Of a DNA stretch of 64,000 bases, positions 40,159-49,144 are shown in pieces. The stretch is from assembly GCA_022729235.1 (NCBI GenBank), contig JALDAJ010000001.1:824442-888441 (forward strand), read 5' to 3'. Position numbers and translations under genes: made by a program. This DNA is from Candidatus Nanohalarchaeota archaeon (GTDB taxonomy: Archaea > Nanohalarchaeota > Nanosalinia > Nanosalinales > Nanosalinaceae). Below the pieces are notes generated by a model. It saw only the letters and a list, made by a program, of their open reading frames with translations, was not told where the DNA came from and made no database searches. Positions within the stretch are counted from its first letter, which is position 1; the number at the start of each line of letters is the position of its first letter.

Positions 40159-41037
40159 TTACATCGCGACCAGTACTATGCCGGCTATCAGTATCAGCGA
40201 TCCAAGGAGTTTCTGGAGTACGTGGGTTTCCCCGAAGATCTGACCGCCGGCTATTATTGTCAGCGGTATCTGCACCTGGAGTACAGGGATTACCTTGCTT
40301 GCCTCCGCAAGTGATAGTGCGGTCAGTATGGATAGGTATGCTCCTGCACCGGCAAGCCCTGCGACGCTGTAGACTATTTTCCGTGATGATAATTCGTTCC
40401 TGAATGTCTCGATGTGATCTCCGTTCCTGCCCTGGAGGTAGCCGTTGATAGCTATCGCCATGGTCAGGAGTATGAAAAACGTGTATACTTTGGGGTCAAG
40501 TGTCTGTGTAACGTACCGGTCTGTTACGGCTGCAACCCCGAATACAGCTGCTGATGCGAGAGACAGCTGTGCGCCTCTGTCTGTTTTCAGGTTGGTGAAG
40601 GGTTCCAGGAAGTGAGTCCTGTTTTCCAGGAGGACGATGTAGCTTCCCAGCGTTACAAGTATTATACCTGAGCCGAGGCTGAGTGTTATGACTTCGTGGA
40701 GTATTATAACTCCTAGTACGGCGACGAATACTGGCTGGAGACGGCTTAGAGGCATCGCGATTGATAGGTCGGTTTTCTTGAGTCCGTGGTTGAGAGCGAG
40801 TATGCCGAATACGTTCGCCAGTCCTGAAAGCAGGATGAAAGGAGCGAACTGTGTTAAGGTATCAAGGTGTGTTGTGGAGATATAGTAGAGGAAAACGGGT
40901 AGGTAGAAAGCTGTGGATATCACGGCGTATATCGATGTGTAGGTTACTGCCGAGGTGTCCTCCATGACTTCCTTGCTAATCACTGCCACTGCTGCAAAAA
41001 GGATAGCTGCGATTAATGCGGTGTAGAACCAGAGCAT
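40159..41037 (-). CDS. EamA/DMT-superfamily transporter
   Basis: A 292-residue protein with about ten hydrophobic helices in two homologous halves of five, as in the drug/metabolite transporter superfamily. Family-like text includes LNHGLKKTDLSIAMPLSRLQPVFVAVLGVIILHEVITL (first repeat) and LSLAEASKVIPVLQVQIPLTIIAGGQIFGETHVLQKLLGSLILIAGIVLV (second repeat). Substrate not deducible. Convergent with the gene before it. Confidence 0.88.
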   Translation of the reverse strand: MLWFYTALIAAILFAAVAVISKEVMEDTSAVTYTSIYAVISTAFYLPVFLYYISTTHLDTLTQFAPFILLSGLANVFGILALNHGLKKTDLSIAMPLSRLQPVFVAVLGVIILHEVITLSLGSGIILVTLGSYIVLLENRTHFLEPFTNLKTDRGAQLSLASAAVFGVAAVTDRYVTQTLDPKVYTFFILLTMAIAINGYLQGRNGDHIETFRNELSSRKIVYSVAGLAGAGAYLSILTALSLAEASKVIPVLQVQIPLTIIAGGQIFGETHVLQKLLGSLILIAGIVLVAM

Positions 41038-41069
41038 ATGACTTCTCTAGAAACTTGGCGTTGAAATAC

Positions 41070-41231
41070 TTATCCTGCGAACTGGTCGTTCTTCTTTCTC
41101 AGGTGAGGGTAGCCGCATTTCCTGCAGGATGTTTTCTCCGGGTTAGTGGTTCTGTTACGGGCGTTGCATCTCCTGCAGATGTAGATGTTTCCGAAAACCC
41201 TTTCTTCAGCTTCCTCGAATTTCTGGGCCAT
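41070..41231 (-). CDS. rpl40e: Large-subunit ribosomal protein L40e
   Basis: A 53-residue protein: MAQKFEEAEERVFGNIYICR, then RCNARNRTTNPEKTSCRKCG and YPHLRKKNDQFAG. The C4 zinc finger (CRRC ... CRKC) and the KKND-type basic end are the archaeal L40e pattern. Start ATG at 41231 is near a GGTGA. It stands alone between the transporter and Nudix genes. Confidence 0.85.
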   Translation of the reverse strand: MAQKFEEAEERVFGNIYICRRCNARNRTTNPEKTSCRKCGYPHLRKKNDQFAG

Positions 41232-41269
41232 TAGATGTTCACCTTAGTTACCGTTGGCGGACTTTAACT

Positions 41270-41803
41270 TTAAGTAACCTTCAATACTTCTCTCACTGGT
41301 TCCAGGTACGGCTCCCGCATCTCCTCTCCGGATTCTTCCAGGTCTTGCAGGGTCCAGTACCGTGCTTTTTCAGCATCATCGCCGGCATTAACTCCTCCTT
41401 CGACTTCTTCCTTACTTATGAGGTAGACAAGTACCAGGACGTAGCCTCTTCCAGGCTGTTCTATGAAAACTGTATCGAAAAGCTCTAATTCATCTGGATT
41501 AGCCTCAACCGAGGTTTCCTCTTTTAGCTCCCTGGCGGCTCCTTTCTCTGGTTCTTCATCCTGCTCCAGGAAACCTGCAGGAATACTCCATTTACCCTTG
41601 TCCGGCTCGATTCCGCGTTTTATCAGGAGCGTCTCCTCGTTTCCAGTAACTACCACTCCTGCCGCAGGTTTGGGGTTCTGCCATATGACTTCTTCACAGG
41701 TCTCGCAGTAGAACCGTTTTCTGTCGTCTACGTACTTTGTCGACAGTTCAGAGCTGCAGAATGGGCAGAACCGCGGGGTTCCAGGACAGGATAGGTTGGT
41801 CAT
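41270..41803 (-). CDS. Nudix hydrolase with N-terminal zinc ribbon
   Basis: A 177-residue protein. Residues 12-38 carry CPFC ... CETC, and residues 75-97 the Nudix box GFLEQDEEPEKGAARELKEE(T), preceded by KGKWSIPAG. This two-domain form (ribbon plus Nudix) resembles the NudC/NADH pyrophosphatase-type and related archaeal Nudix proteins. It should hydrolyse a nucleoside diphosphate derivative; the exact substrate is not deducible. Possible start at Met1 only. Confidence 0.87.
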   Translation of the reverse strand: MTNLSCPGTPRFCPFCSSELSTKYVDDRKRFYCETCEEVIWQNPKPAAGVVVTGNEETLLIKRGIEPDKGKWSIPAGFLEQDEEPEKGAARELKEETSVEANPDELELFDTVFIEQPGRGYVLVLVYLISKEEVEGGVNAGDDAEKARYWTLQDLEESGEEMREPYLEPVREVLKVT

Positions 41804-41917
41804 GAGGGATTTTGAGGGAGTAGTGCTCTAATTTGTTTCTGTTACCTGTGGTGACATGTATCATTGTTCGAATATGATGAACAGTATTTAAGGTTTGGTG
41901 TTTCTCCCAACCCGGAA

Positions 41918-42517
41918 ATGGCGAAAGAGTCAAGAGAGGTAGATGGAGAGGAAGTTTACGGCGAGATAAACCCTGTTCGCGAGTACGAGGGTGTCGATGT
42001 CGAGCAGTTTGAGAGGATGACTGGCGCGCCTTACAGGCACTGGAAAATGCAGAGAGGAGTTCCCCATGATGGATCAAAGAATGAGACGGATAAATACGAT
42101 ATTGGCTTTCACGATATCGAAGATGTCTACCTTCTCGCAGTGCTCGGGAGGGATATGCTTGAAAGCTACGGCGATTCTGGTTTCGGTGATATCCTCGAGG
42201 TTTTTGAGAAGACAGACTTCGACAACCCGTACGATGAGATAGGTCACGAACTCAAGAGAGACAGGGGAGGGTACACCTTCCTGGACTGGATGGAGGAGGA
42301 ACCTGTCCAGAGCCTTACAGAAAGCTACGGCTGGAAAACCCCCGGTCATTTCGACCAGACAGTTCAACGTCTAGCCACATTTACTAATCATATTGACTCC
42401 GCGCTAGATGCTGAAGGTCCTTACAGCGAAGGAGTGCCTGCTGTACACCTTCAATCTTACAGGCAGGGCGCACAACGGGCAGAAGAGCTTGTCCGGGAAC
42501 TTGAAGACTTGGTGTAG
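41918..42517 (+). CDS. Hypothetical protein, 199 residues
   Basis: From the ATG at 41918 (MAKESREVDGEEVYGEINPVREYEGVDVEQF). The frame is open to 41864, but the upstream part includes the promoter-like stretch. Acidic soluble protein with a helical C-terminal third (LQSYRQGAQRAEELVRELEDLV). No motif recognised. Convergent with tRNA-Asp. Confidence 0.55.
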   Translation: MAKESREVDGEEVYGEINPVREYEGVDVEQFERMTGAPYRHWKMQRGVPHDGSKNETDKYDIGFHDIEDVYLLAVLGRDMLESYGDSGFGDILEVFEKTDFDNPYDEIGHELKRDRGGYTFLDWMEEEPVQSLTESYGWKTPGHFDQTVQRLATFTNHIDSALDAEGPYSEGVPAVHLQSYRQGAQRAEELVRELEDLV

Positions 42518-42540
42518 TTGTAGAAACGAAGTCGCGGAAC

Positions 42541-42590
42541 ACAGCGTTTGAACCCGAAACGCTGTTCGAGCACTTTTCGAATACGAAAAG
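42541..42590 (-). other. Two hairpins directly 3' of tRNA-Asp
   Basis: CTTTTCG-AATA-CGAAAAG (42573-42590) touches the tRNA 3' end, and ACAGCGTTT-GAACCCG-AAACGCTGT (42541-42565, perfect 9 bp) follows. They lie between convergent genes, so they may be a tRNA trailer or processing structure, or a shared terminator. Confidence 0.45.
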
Positions 42591-42695
42591 CGCGGAGCGC
42601 GGGATTTGAACCCGCGTCCTCACCGCGCCGCCCATACAACAGACGTTGATATGGTTGACAGGGTGAGATGATGGGCCGGACTACACCAGCTCCGC
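42591..42695 (-). tRNA. tRNA-Asp (GTC) with a 30-base intron
   Basis: Minus strand from 42695: acceptor GCGGAGC/GCTCCGC, D-arm region GTGTAGTCCGG, anticodon stem TCACC/GGTGA, loop CT-GTC-A ... C, and T-arm GCGGG-TTCAAAT-CCCGC. Anticodon GTC is at 42659-42657. The intron is about 42626-42655, after position 37. The discriminator is G, as expected for Asp. No CCA is encoded. Confidence 0.87.
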
Positions 42696-42769
42696 GTGAA
42701 TCTGCAAACTGTAAATCGATATTTAACTGGAATTCTTTTAAACACTTAAGCCTCCAGAGGTTTGACAGG

Positions 42770-44020
42770 ATGTCAGAAAGATATGTTATAATCGGTGACG
42801 GTATCGCAGGAGCCGCGGCTGCAGAGACTATAAGAGAAGAACAGGGATACGCAGAGATCGCGGTCCTCACTGATGAGTCCGAGCCGCTTTACAACCGAAT
42901 CATGCTGAAGACGTATATGAAAGGCAAGCTCCCGCTCCAGTACACGCGCGTCCACGATAAGAGCTGGTATGAGGAGAGAGACATAGAACTTGAGCTTGAG
43001 ACCCGGGTCGTTGATGTTGATACGGAGGATAATACTGTCAGGACGGAGAGCGGCGACACATATGATTACGATAAACTGCTGGTCGCGACAGGCGGTTCAC
43101 CGAGAAAGCTGCCGTGTGATGAGGGCTACGACAACGTTCACTACATGTGGACGATGGACGACGCCAGGAAGATGCGAGAGGTCGCTGAAGAATCGGAGCG
43201 CGCTGTAGTTATCGGCGGAGGTCTTCTTGGAATCGACTTCGCGGTCGTCTTCGCAGAGCACGGCGCGGACGTGGACTACCTCATACGCGGTGAGAACTGG
43301 TGGAGACGCGGTCTCGATAGAGAGGGTGCGGAGATAATCCACGAGAAGCTGGAGGAGAAAGGAGTCAACATAGTAACAAATACTGAGGTCGAGGAGTTTG
43401 AAACCGAAGATGGTGAGGTCACTGCCGCAGTCAGTAAAGAAGGGAAGCATTTCGAGTGCGACACTGTCGCGGTTGCTATCGGACAGACACCGAACAGCGA
43501 CTTCATCAACGTGGAGAAGAACGATAGAGGGATGATCAAGACTGACAAGTACCTCCAGACCTCTGAATCTAACATCTATGCGGCGGGAAACATGGTCGAG
43601 TACGACTCGCCCGTGTTCGAGCGCAGGCTCTGCAACGGCTCCTGGGACCACAGCGAAGAGATGGGAGAGACTGCCGCGCTTAACATGGTGGGCGCAGATT
43701 TCTCAGACGAGAAATCCTGCTCTGAGCAACAGTCTGGAGAAGACTGGTGCGGGCGAGATGAGTTCGACTACGTCAACACCTACGGCGTCGGCCACTTCGA
43801 TGTACAGTTCCTGGCGATCGGTGACTGGGATGGAGAGCCAGTTTCAAGAGACTATGATGCAGAGGGACACTACAGAAGGTTATTCTTCCGAGACGATAGA
43901 CTGGTTGGCGCGGTTATGATAGGGTACACGAGAGGCCAGGAAGAAATCAGGAGGATGATACGGGAGAAGGAGAAGGTCGATGACAGGGAGAAACTTCTGG
44001 ATAAGGATTATGGGAAGTGA
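42770..44020 (+). CDS. FAD-dependent pyridine-nucleotide oxidoreductase
   Basis: A 416-residue protein from the ATG at 42770; the frame is open 34 codons further, back into the tRNA. It has an FAD-binding dinucleotide fold YVIIGDGIAGAAAAETIRE (5-23), LLVATGGSPRKLPC near 105, a second NAD(P) fold AVVIGGGLLGIDFAVVFAEHGADV near 145, and VAVAIGQTPNSDF with a later YAAGNMVEYDSPV FAD motif. It resembles nitrite reductase/rubredoxin reductase-type class I oxidoreductases without a CxxC disulfide. The C-terminal 100 residues contain two extra cysteines (KSCSEQQ, DWCGRD). The electron partner is unknown. Confidence 0.85.
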   Translation: MSERYVIIGDGIAGAAAAETIREEQGYAEIAVLTDESEPLYNRIMLKTYMKGKLPLQYTRVHDKSWYEERDIELELETRVVDVDTEDNTVRTESGDTYDYDKLLVATGGSPRKLPCDEGYDNVHYMWTMDDARKMREVAEESERAVVIGGGLLGIDFAVVFAEHGADVDYLIRGENWWRRGLDREGAEIIHEKLEEKGVNIVTNTEVEEFETEDGEVTAAVSKEGKHFECDTVAVAIGQTPNSDFINVEKNDRGMIKTDKYLQTSESNIYAAGNMVEYDSPVFERRLCNGSWDHSEEMGETAALNMVGADFSDEKSCSEQQSGEDWCGRDEFDYVNTYGVGHFDVQFLAIGDWDGEPVSRDYDAEGHYRRLFFRDDRLVGAVMIGYTRGQEEIRRMIREKEKVDDREKLLDKDYGK

Positions 44021-44108
44021 AGATTTTTGAACGTAGTAATGATTCTTGTACACGAACAAAGATGTTGTTACCAATAAGTTAATAAATAATTTGTTGTGGT
44101 TATATTGT

Positions 44109-44729
44109 ATGGAACTTTCCTCGCTGGATTCTCGTAAGAAGTATACGGAAGAAGATCTGACTACATATTATCATGGCGTCAGCTGTGCCTCATGTATAGA
44201 AGGAATTTTAGATGAGGGAGCATTGGTATCCAAGAACAGGGGGGAAAGCATAGGCTATGACATTATGGTTACACACCTCCATGAAGACATAATCAGGCAC
44301 GCTGGCTCGAATATCACGAAAGTTAATCTGAGCGATGCTGAAGCTGTTAAATCCTATGTAGAAGAGCATAATGAAGAATTAATGGAGGCAGGAACCTGCT
44401 ATACAAAGTGGCTTATGGATGAGTCTGTAGAGTACGGAAGAGGTTTAGATTTTAAGAATGATCTTGTTTGGTTAGCGAGGGTTAAAGAAGAAGCGAATAA
44501 CTATTCTGCTACAGAAGAAGTATGTAATAAGAGGTCAGGAGGTATTTTCGAGTTATCTCTACCTGAGGGAGATGTACTGAATATGGGGATAAGAGGAGGA
44601 GTTCCTGGCGACGTACCCTTAGAGTTCGCCGATGTACTCTATCTTGAAAACATGAATGAGGAAGAGGGCGAAGAAATATGGCTGGAGTTCGTAAGCTCCA
44701 GATATGATGTGAGGATTAAACGGATTTAG
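44109..44729 (+). CDS. Hypothetical protein, 206 residues
   Basis: From the ATG at 44109. The start YYHGVSCASCIEGILDEGAL (near 19-38) is similar in feel to the H-G-T ... I-L-E-G opening of ADP-ribosyltransferase-like folds (RES, PARP, Tpt1 types), but the later catalytic residues are not evident to me. The middle is mixed alpha/beta. It lies convergent with and five bases from the Dph2 gene. Function unknown. Confidence 0.5.
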   Translation: MELSSLDSRKKYTEEDLTTYYHGVSCASCIEGILDEGALVSKNRGESIGYDIMVTHLHEDIIRHAGSNITKVNLSDAEAVKSYVEEHNEELMEAGTCYTKWLMDESVEYGRGLDFKNDLVWLARVKEEANNYSATEEVCNKRSGGIFELSLPEGDVLNMGIRGGVPGDVPLEFADVLYLENMNEEEGEEIWLEFVSSRYDVRIKRI

Positions 44730-44733
44730 GAGA

Positions 44734-45720
44734 CTACTCCACTTCATCCAGTGTGTCCAGTGCTCTTGGACTTACCAGTGCAAGGTCCTGGAAGTCCTTG
44801 GTCATTCTGGGGCAGGCGCAGTTGACGTAGATGTCGATTCCGTAACCGCGGTAGTCTGATTCGAAGATGCGGTCTTCGACGAATAAGTAGACGTCCTTGC
44901 CGTGTTTCTCCAGTTTCTCCTTCGCTATTTCTACGGCGCGCATGTAGTTCTGGCCTTTCTTCGATGAGGTGATGATTCCCCACTTCTGCTTGTCCTTGTA
45001 CTTCATGACGCGGGCGATTTCCGCCTTCATCTCGTCGTCCAGTGAGTTCGGTGGCTCGACCCAGATATGTTTCTCGTAGGGATCGACCACGTACACCTTC
45101 TTGCCGGTCTCCGATACCTGCGAGGGATGGAAGTGTCCCGAGCCGAGGAAGACGAACGCGTCGACTTTCTCCGCGATGTTGTGCGCGGCGCCTGCGTCGC
45201 ATCCGAGCACCTGTCCGGGTTCCGAGGTTCGTAGACCTGTCTTACCTTCCACGACATCATAACCCTTGTCTTCAAGGAACTCTCTGGCGGGTTCGGCGCG
45301 GTCCATGTACTGTGTGACGCCGACAAGCCCGAGTTTATCCCCCTCGATCTCATCGTAATGCTCCTCCAGGACACTCATTATATCTCGGTCCTCGCGGTAA
45401 GGAAGGTAGTAGACGTCCGCGTCCATCATGTCCGCTCCTTCAGGGTGGAGGAACCGTGTGTGTCCGATGTGTATGAGTGCGTCCGCGTCCATCCTCTTCG
45501 CTTTCTCATCTGCGATACCGCAGGCGCCGAATGTTGATGCGCCGACGATGACCGGTTCTATATCATGTTTTCTAAGCCTGTCAGCGTACTCTATAATCTG
45601 CGGTTTGATGCCGTCAGGACCCTGTAACCCGATGCGGTTGTAATCCTTTTCTCTGACCTCTTCCAGGACTTCTTCAAAAGTCTCGTAGTTAAACTTTTCC
45701 CGCTCTTTTTGTTCTGGCAT
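44734..45720 (-). CDS. dph2: Diphthamide biosynthesis protein Dph2
   Basis: A 328-residue protein with the Dph1/Dph2 pattern: RIGLQGPDGIKPQIIEYADRL near 34, STFGACGIADEKA near 62, VGVTQYMDRA, LGCDAGAAHN near 170, and IDIYVNCACPRMTKD near 300. The three conserved cysteines for the [4Fe-4S] cluster (in GACG, LGCD, NCACP) are present. It makes the first step of diphthamide on elongation factor 2, transferring aminocarboxypropyl from SAM, as a homodimer in archaea. Strong archaeal marker. Confidence 0.92.
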   Translation of the reverse strand: MPEQKEREKFNYETFEEVLEEVREKDYNRIGLQGPDGIKPQIIEYADRLRKHDIEPVIVGASTFGACGIADEKAKRMDADALIHIGHTRFLHPEGADMMDADVYYLPYREDRDIMSVLEEHYDEIEGDKLGLVGVTQYMDRAEPAREFLEDKGYDVVEGKTGLRTSEPGQVLGCDAGAAHNIAEKVDAFVFLGSGHFHPSQVSETGKKVYVVDPYEKHIWVEPPNSLDDEMKAEIARVMKYKDKQKWGIITSSKKGQNYMRAVEIAKEKLEKHGKDVYLFVEDRIFESDYRGYGIDIYVNCACPRMTKDFQDLALVSPRALDTLDEVE

Positions 45721-45745
45721 ACTGTCTTTATAAGCCGCAAGCTTT

Positions 45746-47263
45746 TTACTTGGAAAGCTCTCTCAACTGCTTAAGAATAAATCTCCGTTCCTCCCGCTCC
45801 ACAACTTTCTCCAGCTGCTCCAGGTTTCTTGAGGTTCCGAAGACATCGAAACCTGCGCTCACTGCCGCGCGGATTATCTCTGGTTCCGGATAGTCGACAA
45901 GAAGTATCTTCAGGTCTGCATCAAGATACGTTATCGCCTCTTCAAGCCCTTCTCTTCCAAGCTTCCTCGCATCGAGCACTGCTTTTTCGCCTTCGAAGCC
46001 AAATATTTCGCCGTAGCTGGTTAGATATCCCGAGCTCGGTATGGTGTCTGCTCTAGCGTTTCTGTCCGTCACTGCGTACCGCGATCTTGAGAACGGAGGT
46101 GTCATGTAAATCCCGTTACCGGAGTCTATGGGAAGTACTTCTGATGCTGTTCCAGCGACCTTTCCGTGTAGGTCTTCCGGTTCATTGGTCTCTCCTGTTA
46201 CTGTCACCTGGCGGGGTTCGAGTGATACGTGCTGTCCCTGTTCCAGCTCCTCTCTAAAACTGAACACTGCGGGTTTCTCTCTACTCCTGGCGAGCTGTGC
46301 ATGTGTGGATGTGTAACCTCCTTTTTTCGATATAACAGCTTCAGGATACTTGTCCGGTGACACCGTCTCCTCTGAATACGCTATTTCTCTCCCGATCTCT
46401 CCTTCTATTTCTCCTTCTGATACTCGTATCCCTTCCAGAGACAGGGATGTTGTTCCGAACGGATTCACGTGCCCTGTTTCGGATGCATCGACTACGTAGA
46501 AACTTCCCCTCTTGTATACGAACTTCACGTCCACGTTTTCCTGTTCAAGTGACTGGAAGAGCTGTATGACTTCTTCATCGCTGAACGGCGGTTCAGGTCT
46601 AACAGTCTTCTTCTCATGTTTCCCGTTCATGTTATTTCTCTCGACTGCCACCTGTTTCTCCGGAATCCGTCTTTCTTCAACCCGGTTTCCTACCAGGTAC
46701 ATCGCCGGTGTTGTAACGCCTTCCTCTATAGATGCTCCCAGTCCCTCGACTGTTTCAAGCAGGCTATAGTTGCCGAAGTAAGATGTGATAGCGGCACCGC
46801 TGTATCCTGGCTCCACCATCTGCTGGACTATTACTGCGGGATAATCTTGCTCTGTTTCTACCTGGTAATAGGAGGCTATTACTTCTTTTAACGCGTCTTC
46901 TAGTCCTGAAGCTCCAACGTTCAACCGGTAGTCGAACACGCCTTCCCTGTCGTCCGATACTCTCAAAGACACTCGCTGACCGTTCCGTTGTCCTCCGACC
47001 AGGTTTCTCGCTTTCCCGGACGCCTCGCGTACCTCGGAGCTCATACCTATCTCATCGTAGGCTTTCTCGACTTTTTTCCAGGTACTACCTGAGAACTGTT
47101 TGTTGACAACTTCTTCTGATGAATCTGCTTCGCCTATCAGCTCTCTAACATCTGTTCGTGTTATGGTGAAGAAATTAGGTACATTCAGGCTCTCTACGGA
47201 ATCCAGTCTCGCGGCTTTTCCGCCTGATTCCTCACGGGTTACCTCTCCTTTCCACTCTACCAT
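45746..47263 (-). CDS. Phosphoenolpyruvate synthase-like protein (shortened)
   Basis: A 505-residue protein. The N-terminal PEP/pyruvate-binding domain (about 1-290) shows GGKAARLDSVE, VSLRVSDDREGVFDYRLNV, VIVQQMVEPGYSGAAITS and KFVYKRGSFYVVDASETGH. A swivelling PEP-utiliser domain has KKGGYTSTHAQLARSREKPAVF near 312, matching GG-x-T-S-H-A, so the phospho-histidine is kept. The C-terminal TIM-barrel domain seems reduced: GYLTSYGEIFGFEGEKAVLDARKLG and a short helix-strand tail of about 130 residues, much shorter than in PpsA. It may be a regulator or a partial enzyme. Convergent with nothing; single. Confidence 0.75.
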   Translation of the reverse strand: MVEWKGEVTREESGGKAARLDSVESLNVPNFFTITRTDVRELIGEADSSEEVVNKQFSGSTWKKVEKAYDEIGMSSEVREASGKARNLVGGQRNGQRVSLRVSDDREGVFDYRLNVGASGLEDALKEVIASYYQVETEQDYPAVIVQQMVEPGYSGAAITSYFGNYSLLETVEGLGASIEEGVTTPAMYLVGNRVEERRIPEKQVAVERNNMNGKHEKKTVRPEPPFSDEEVIQLFQSLEQENVDVKFVYKRGSFYVVDASETGHVNPFGTTSLSLEGIRVSEGEIEGEIGREIAYSEETVSPDKYPEAVISKKGGYTSTHAQLARSREKPAVFSFREELEQGQHVSLEPRQVTVTGETNEPEDLHGKVAGTASEVLPIDSGNGIYMTPPFSRSRYAVTDRNARADTIPSSGYLTSYGEIFGFEGEKAVLDARKLGREGLEEAITYLDADLKILLVDYPEPEIIRAAVSAGFDVFGTSRNLEQLEKVVEREERRFILKQLRELSK

Positions 47264-47327
47264 AGTTACAGTATTCTGTTTATTTCCTAATTAAACCCTT
47301 CCTCCAATATGATTCTGGGGGAGGAAG

Positions 47328-47744
47328 ATGTCGGAGGCGGAAAAGTGGCCATTGTACCAGGACGGGAGAGAAAGGTTTCTAGCCCGTATCCTGGGATTAG
47401 AGGATGATTTGAACCATTCCCGGTTTTTCATCGAGGCGGTTGACCGTGTACCTATCTGGCTAGATAATGAAGGTGTTAAAGTATCAACATACCATCCTGA
47501 CAGTATAAAGAAAGTGATGGAAGGAATTGCCGGGGAGCGAGGGACCGAGGTCGAACTACCTGGTGACTGGAATGATTATAAGGCGGATATGGGTGCGGCT
47601 CTATCCGGTATTAACGAGTTAACAGATGATGACGCTCTAGAAGAGATATCTACCTATGGGCGTAACCATAAGCGCTACCGGGGCAATATCGGTAAAGAAG
47701 AACTGATGGAGATAAGAGATGATGTTGAAAGGTACTTTCTCTAG
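47328..47744 (+). CDS. Hypothetical protein, 138 residues
   Basis: A soluble protein starting MSEAEKWPLYQDGRERFLARIL after a GGGGGAGGAAG Shine-Dalgarno. Mixed alpha/beta with no cysteine or membrane segment. No known family. It is divergent from the PEP-synthase-like gene and convergent with L10e (three bases between them). Confidence 0.5.
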   Translation: MSEAEKWPLYQDGRERFLARILGLEDDLNHSRFFIEAVDRVPIWLDNEGVKVSTYHPDSIKKVMEGIAGERGTEVELPGDWNDYKADMGAALSGINELTDDDALEEISTYGRNHKRYRGNIGKEELMEIRDDVERYFL

Positions 47745-47747
47745 GTA

Positions 47748-48272
47748 TTACTTATCCATCTTGACCCTGAATCCGACAGGCAGCTTCTTTCCAGCCCTGT
47801 CAAGCGCCTTCCGTGCCTCTGGAACGTTCTCTTCATCGACTCTTATTCGGAAAATTACCTGGTCATCGTCAACAAGTGATGCCCTCCCGGTTGGGCGACC
47901 GAAAGGCTTTCTCATACCCTCGTAGTACCTGTCTGCGCCCGCGACCCCTGCAAGAGGGTGGTACCTTAGTACGTGGTGAGGGTAAGGCAGAAGTTTCATG
48001 TGGTAGTCTTCTTCCATGTCAAGCTCCTTACTTAGGTAAGAGTTCGCCGCAATCCTTGCAGCTTCCAGCGCCTCCGATCTGATGGCGCACCCTTCTTCGA
48101 TGTGTAGAACAACTGCAGTCTCGAAGTCCTTGTTCTTGGCGCCCTGCTCGTACTGTGTAATCCTTGGCGCAGGTGCTCCTGTAACATAGTTATCTTTATC
48201 GCTGGTCTGGGACTGCCTCGTATAAGGTTGACCGGGCTTGTCCCTGTAGATACGTGCTGGTCTATCTCCCAT
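47748..48272 (-). CDS. rpl10e: Large-subunit ribosomal protein L10e (uL16)
   Basis: A 174-residue protein starting MGDRPARIYRDKPGQPYTRQ. It carries VVLHIEEGCAIRSEALEAARIAANSYL, MKLLPYPHHVLRYHPLAGVAGADRYYEGMRKPFGRPTGRASLV and VPEARKALDRAGKKLPVGFRV. This is the archaeal/eukaryal L10e (bacterial L16 equivalent) that lies near the peptidyl-transferase centre and A-site tRNA. Normal length. Confidence 0.95.
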   Translation of the reverse strand: MGDRPARIYRDKPGQPYTRQSQTSDKDNYVTGAPAPRITQYEQGAKNKDFETAVVLHIEEGCAIRSEALEAARIAANSYLSKELDMEEDYHMKLLPYPHHVLRYHPLAGVAGADRYYEGMRKPFGRPTGRASLVDDDQVIFRIRVDEENVPEARKALDRAGKKLPVGFRVKMDK

Positions 48273-48333
48273 TTTTGATAAACACCTTACAGAGAAGGTC
48301 TGACTTAAGTTTTAAATAGGGCTTGGCTATAGT

Positions 48334-48801
48334 CTATCCAAGAATCTCTGCTTGTCTGAAATCATTTGCATCCAGTGCCTCGGGCAGAGTTACATCTTCC
48401 TCGTCCAGTACATCCTGTAAAGTTCTTTCTATTATCGGCATCTCCTCGTTAATTCCGATGAATCTCAGTAATGCTTCTTCATAGTCTCTCTGGGCTTCTA
48501 TCATCGATGCGAAATCAACTACCTGTCTTTCATCCAGTTTTAATTCGTCCTTTGTCTGAGTGTAATGATGTGGATCTTCTCTATCTGATTTTATTTCTCC
48601 GTAAACTAGAGATCTTGCTGAGACATCGTTCATTTGCTGGTAAATTTCATACCCTTCCCGTAGAGGGTCTAACACCATATCCGTGTCATAATCCTCATCA
48701 ATAACTTTATTCAGTCCATCATGTATTTCTCTAACATAGCCGTACATCTCATCCTTCAGGGTAAGCAACTCTCTTGAGAATTCCTTTTCAGGATCAGACA
48801 T
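48334..48801 (-). CDS. Hypothetical translin-like helical protein
   Basis: A 155-residue, almost wholly helical acidic protein: EFSRELLTLKDEMYGYVREIHDGLNKV, YEIYQQMNDVSARSLVYG, VDFASMIEAQRDYEEALLRFIG. The helical run and QRDYEEALLRF recall archaeal translin-family proteins, but I cannot confirm that. Minus strand, upstream of L10e in the same direction. Confidence 0.5.
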   Translation of the reverse strand: MSDPEKEFSRELLTLKDEMYGYVREIHDGLNKVIDEDYDTDMVLDPLREGYEIYQQMNDVSARSLVYGEIKSDREDPHHYTQTKDELKLDERQVVDFASMIEAQRDYEEALLRFIGINEEMPIIERTLQDVLDEEDVTLPEALDANDFRQAEILG

Positions 48802-48905
48802 ACTCCAACAATAGGTTGTTATTTTTAAATAGTAAATCTAGGATCTGTCTTTAGTATGACTCAGATAATCTGTTTTCTAGAAAGTAACATTTTGGACTGC
48901 ATACC

Positions 48906-49040
48906 CTACCGTGCCTTGTTCATGTGTTTCATGCAGAACTGGTGGCAGTAGCCTTCGCCTGTCTCGTAAAAATCAGCTTTCATGCGGACAATACTGCCGC
49001 AGAGTATGCAGTCTCCTATAGGTAATGATGATTCTTTCAT
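48906..49040 (-). CDS. Small zinc-finger protein, 44 residues
   Basis: ATG at 49040 gives MKESSLPIGDCILCGSIVRM, then KADFYETGEGYCHQFCMKHM and NKAR. The C-x2-C ... C-x3-C arrangement looks like a zinc knuckle. It is too short for most gene callers. It is divergent from the oxidoreductase gene. Function unknown. Confidence 0.55.
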   Translation of the reverse strand: MKESSLPIGDCILCGSIVRMKADFYETGEGYCHQFCMKHMNKAR

Positions 49041-49144
49041 CCCCCTTCCCCCGGCACAAGGTTATCGGTGCTTCATTAAAAAGGTGTGTTTACTTGAGTG
49101 GTGCTTCAATCGATATTTTAAATTCCGGAGAACTGATTTGGTAC

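Noticed and set aside
43097-43651. 184-codon minus-strand frame opposite the FAD oxidoreductase
   Set aside because: Shadow of a gene with clear FAD and NAD motifs.
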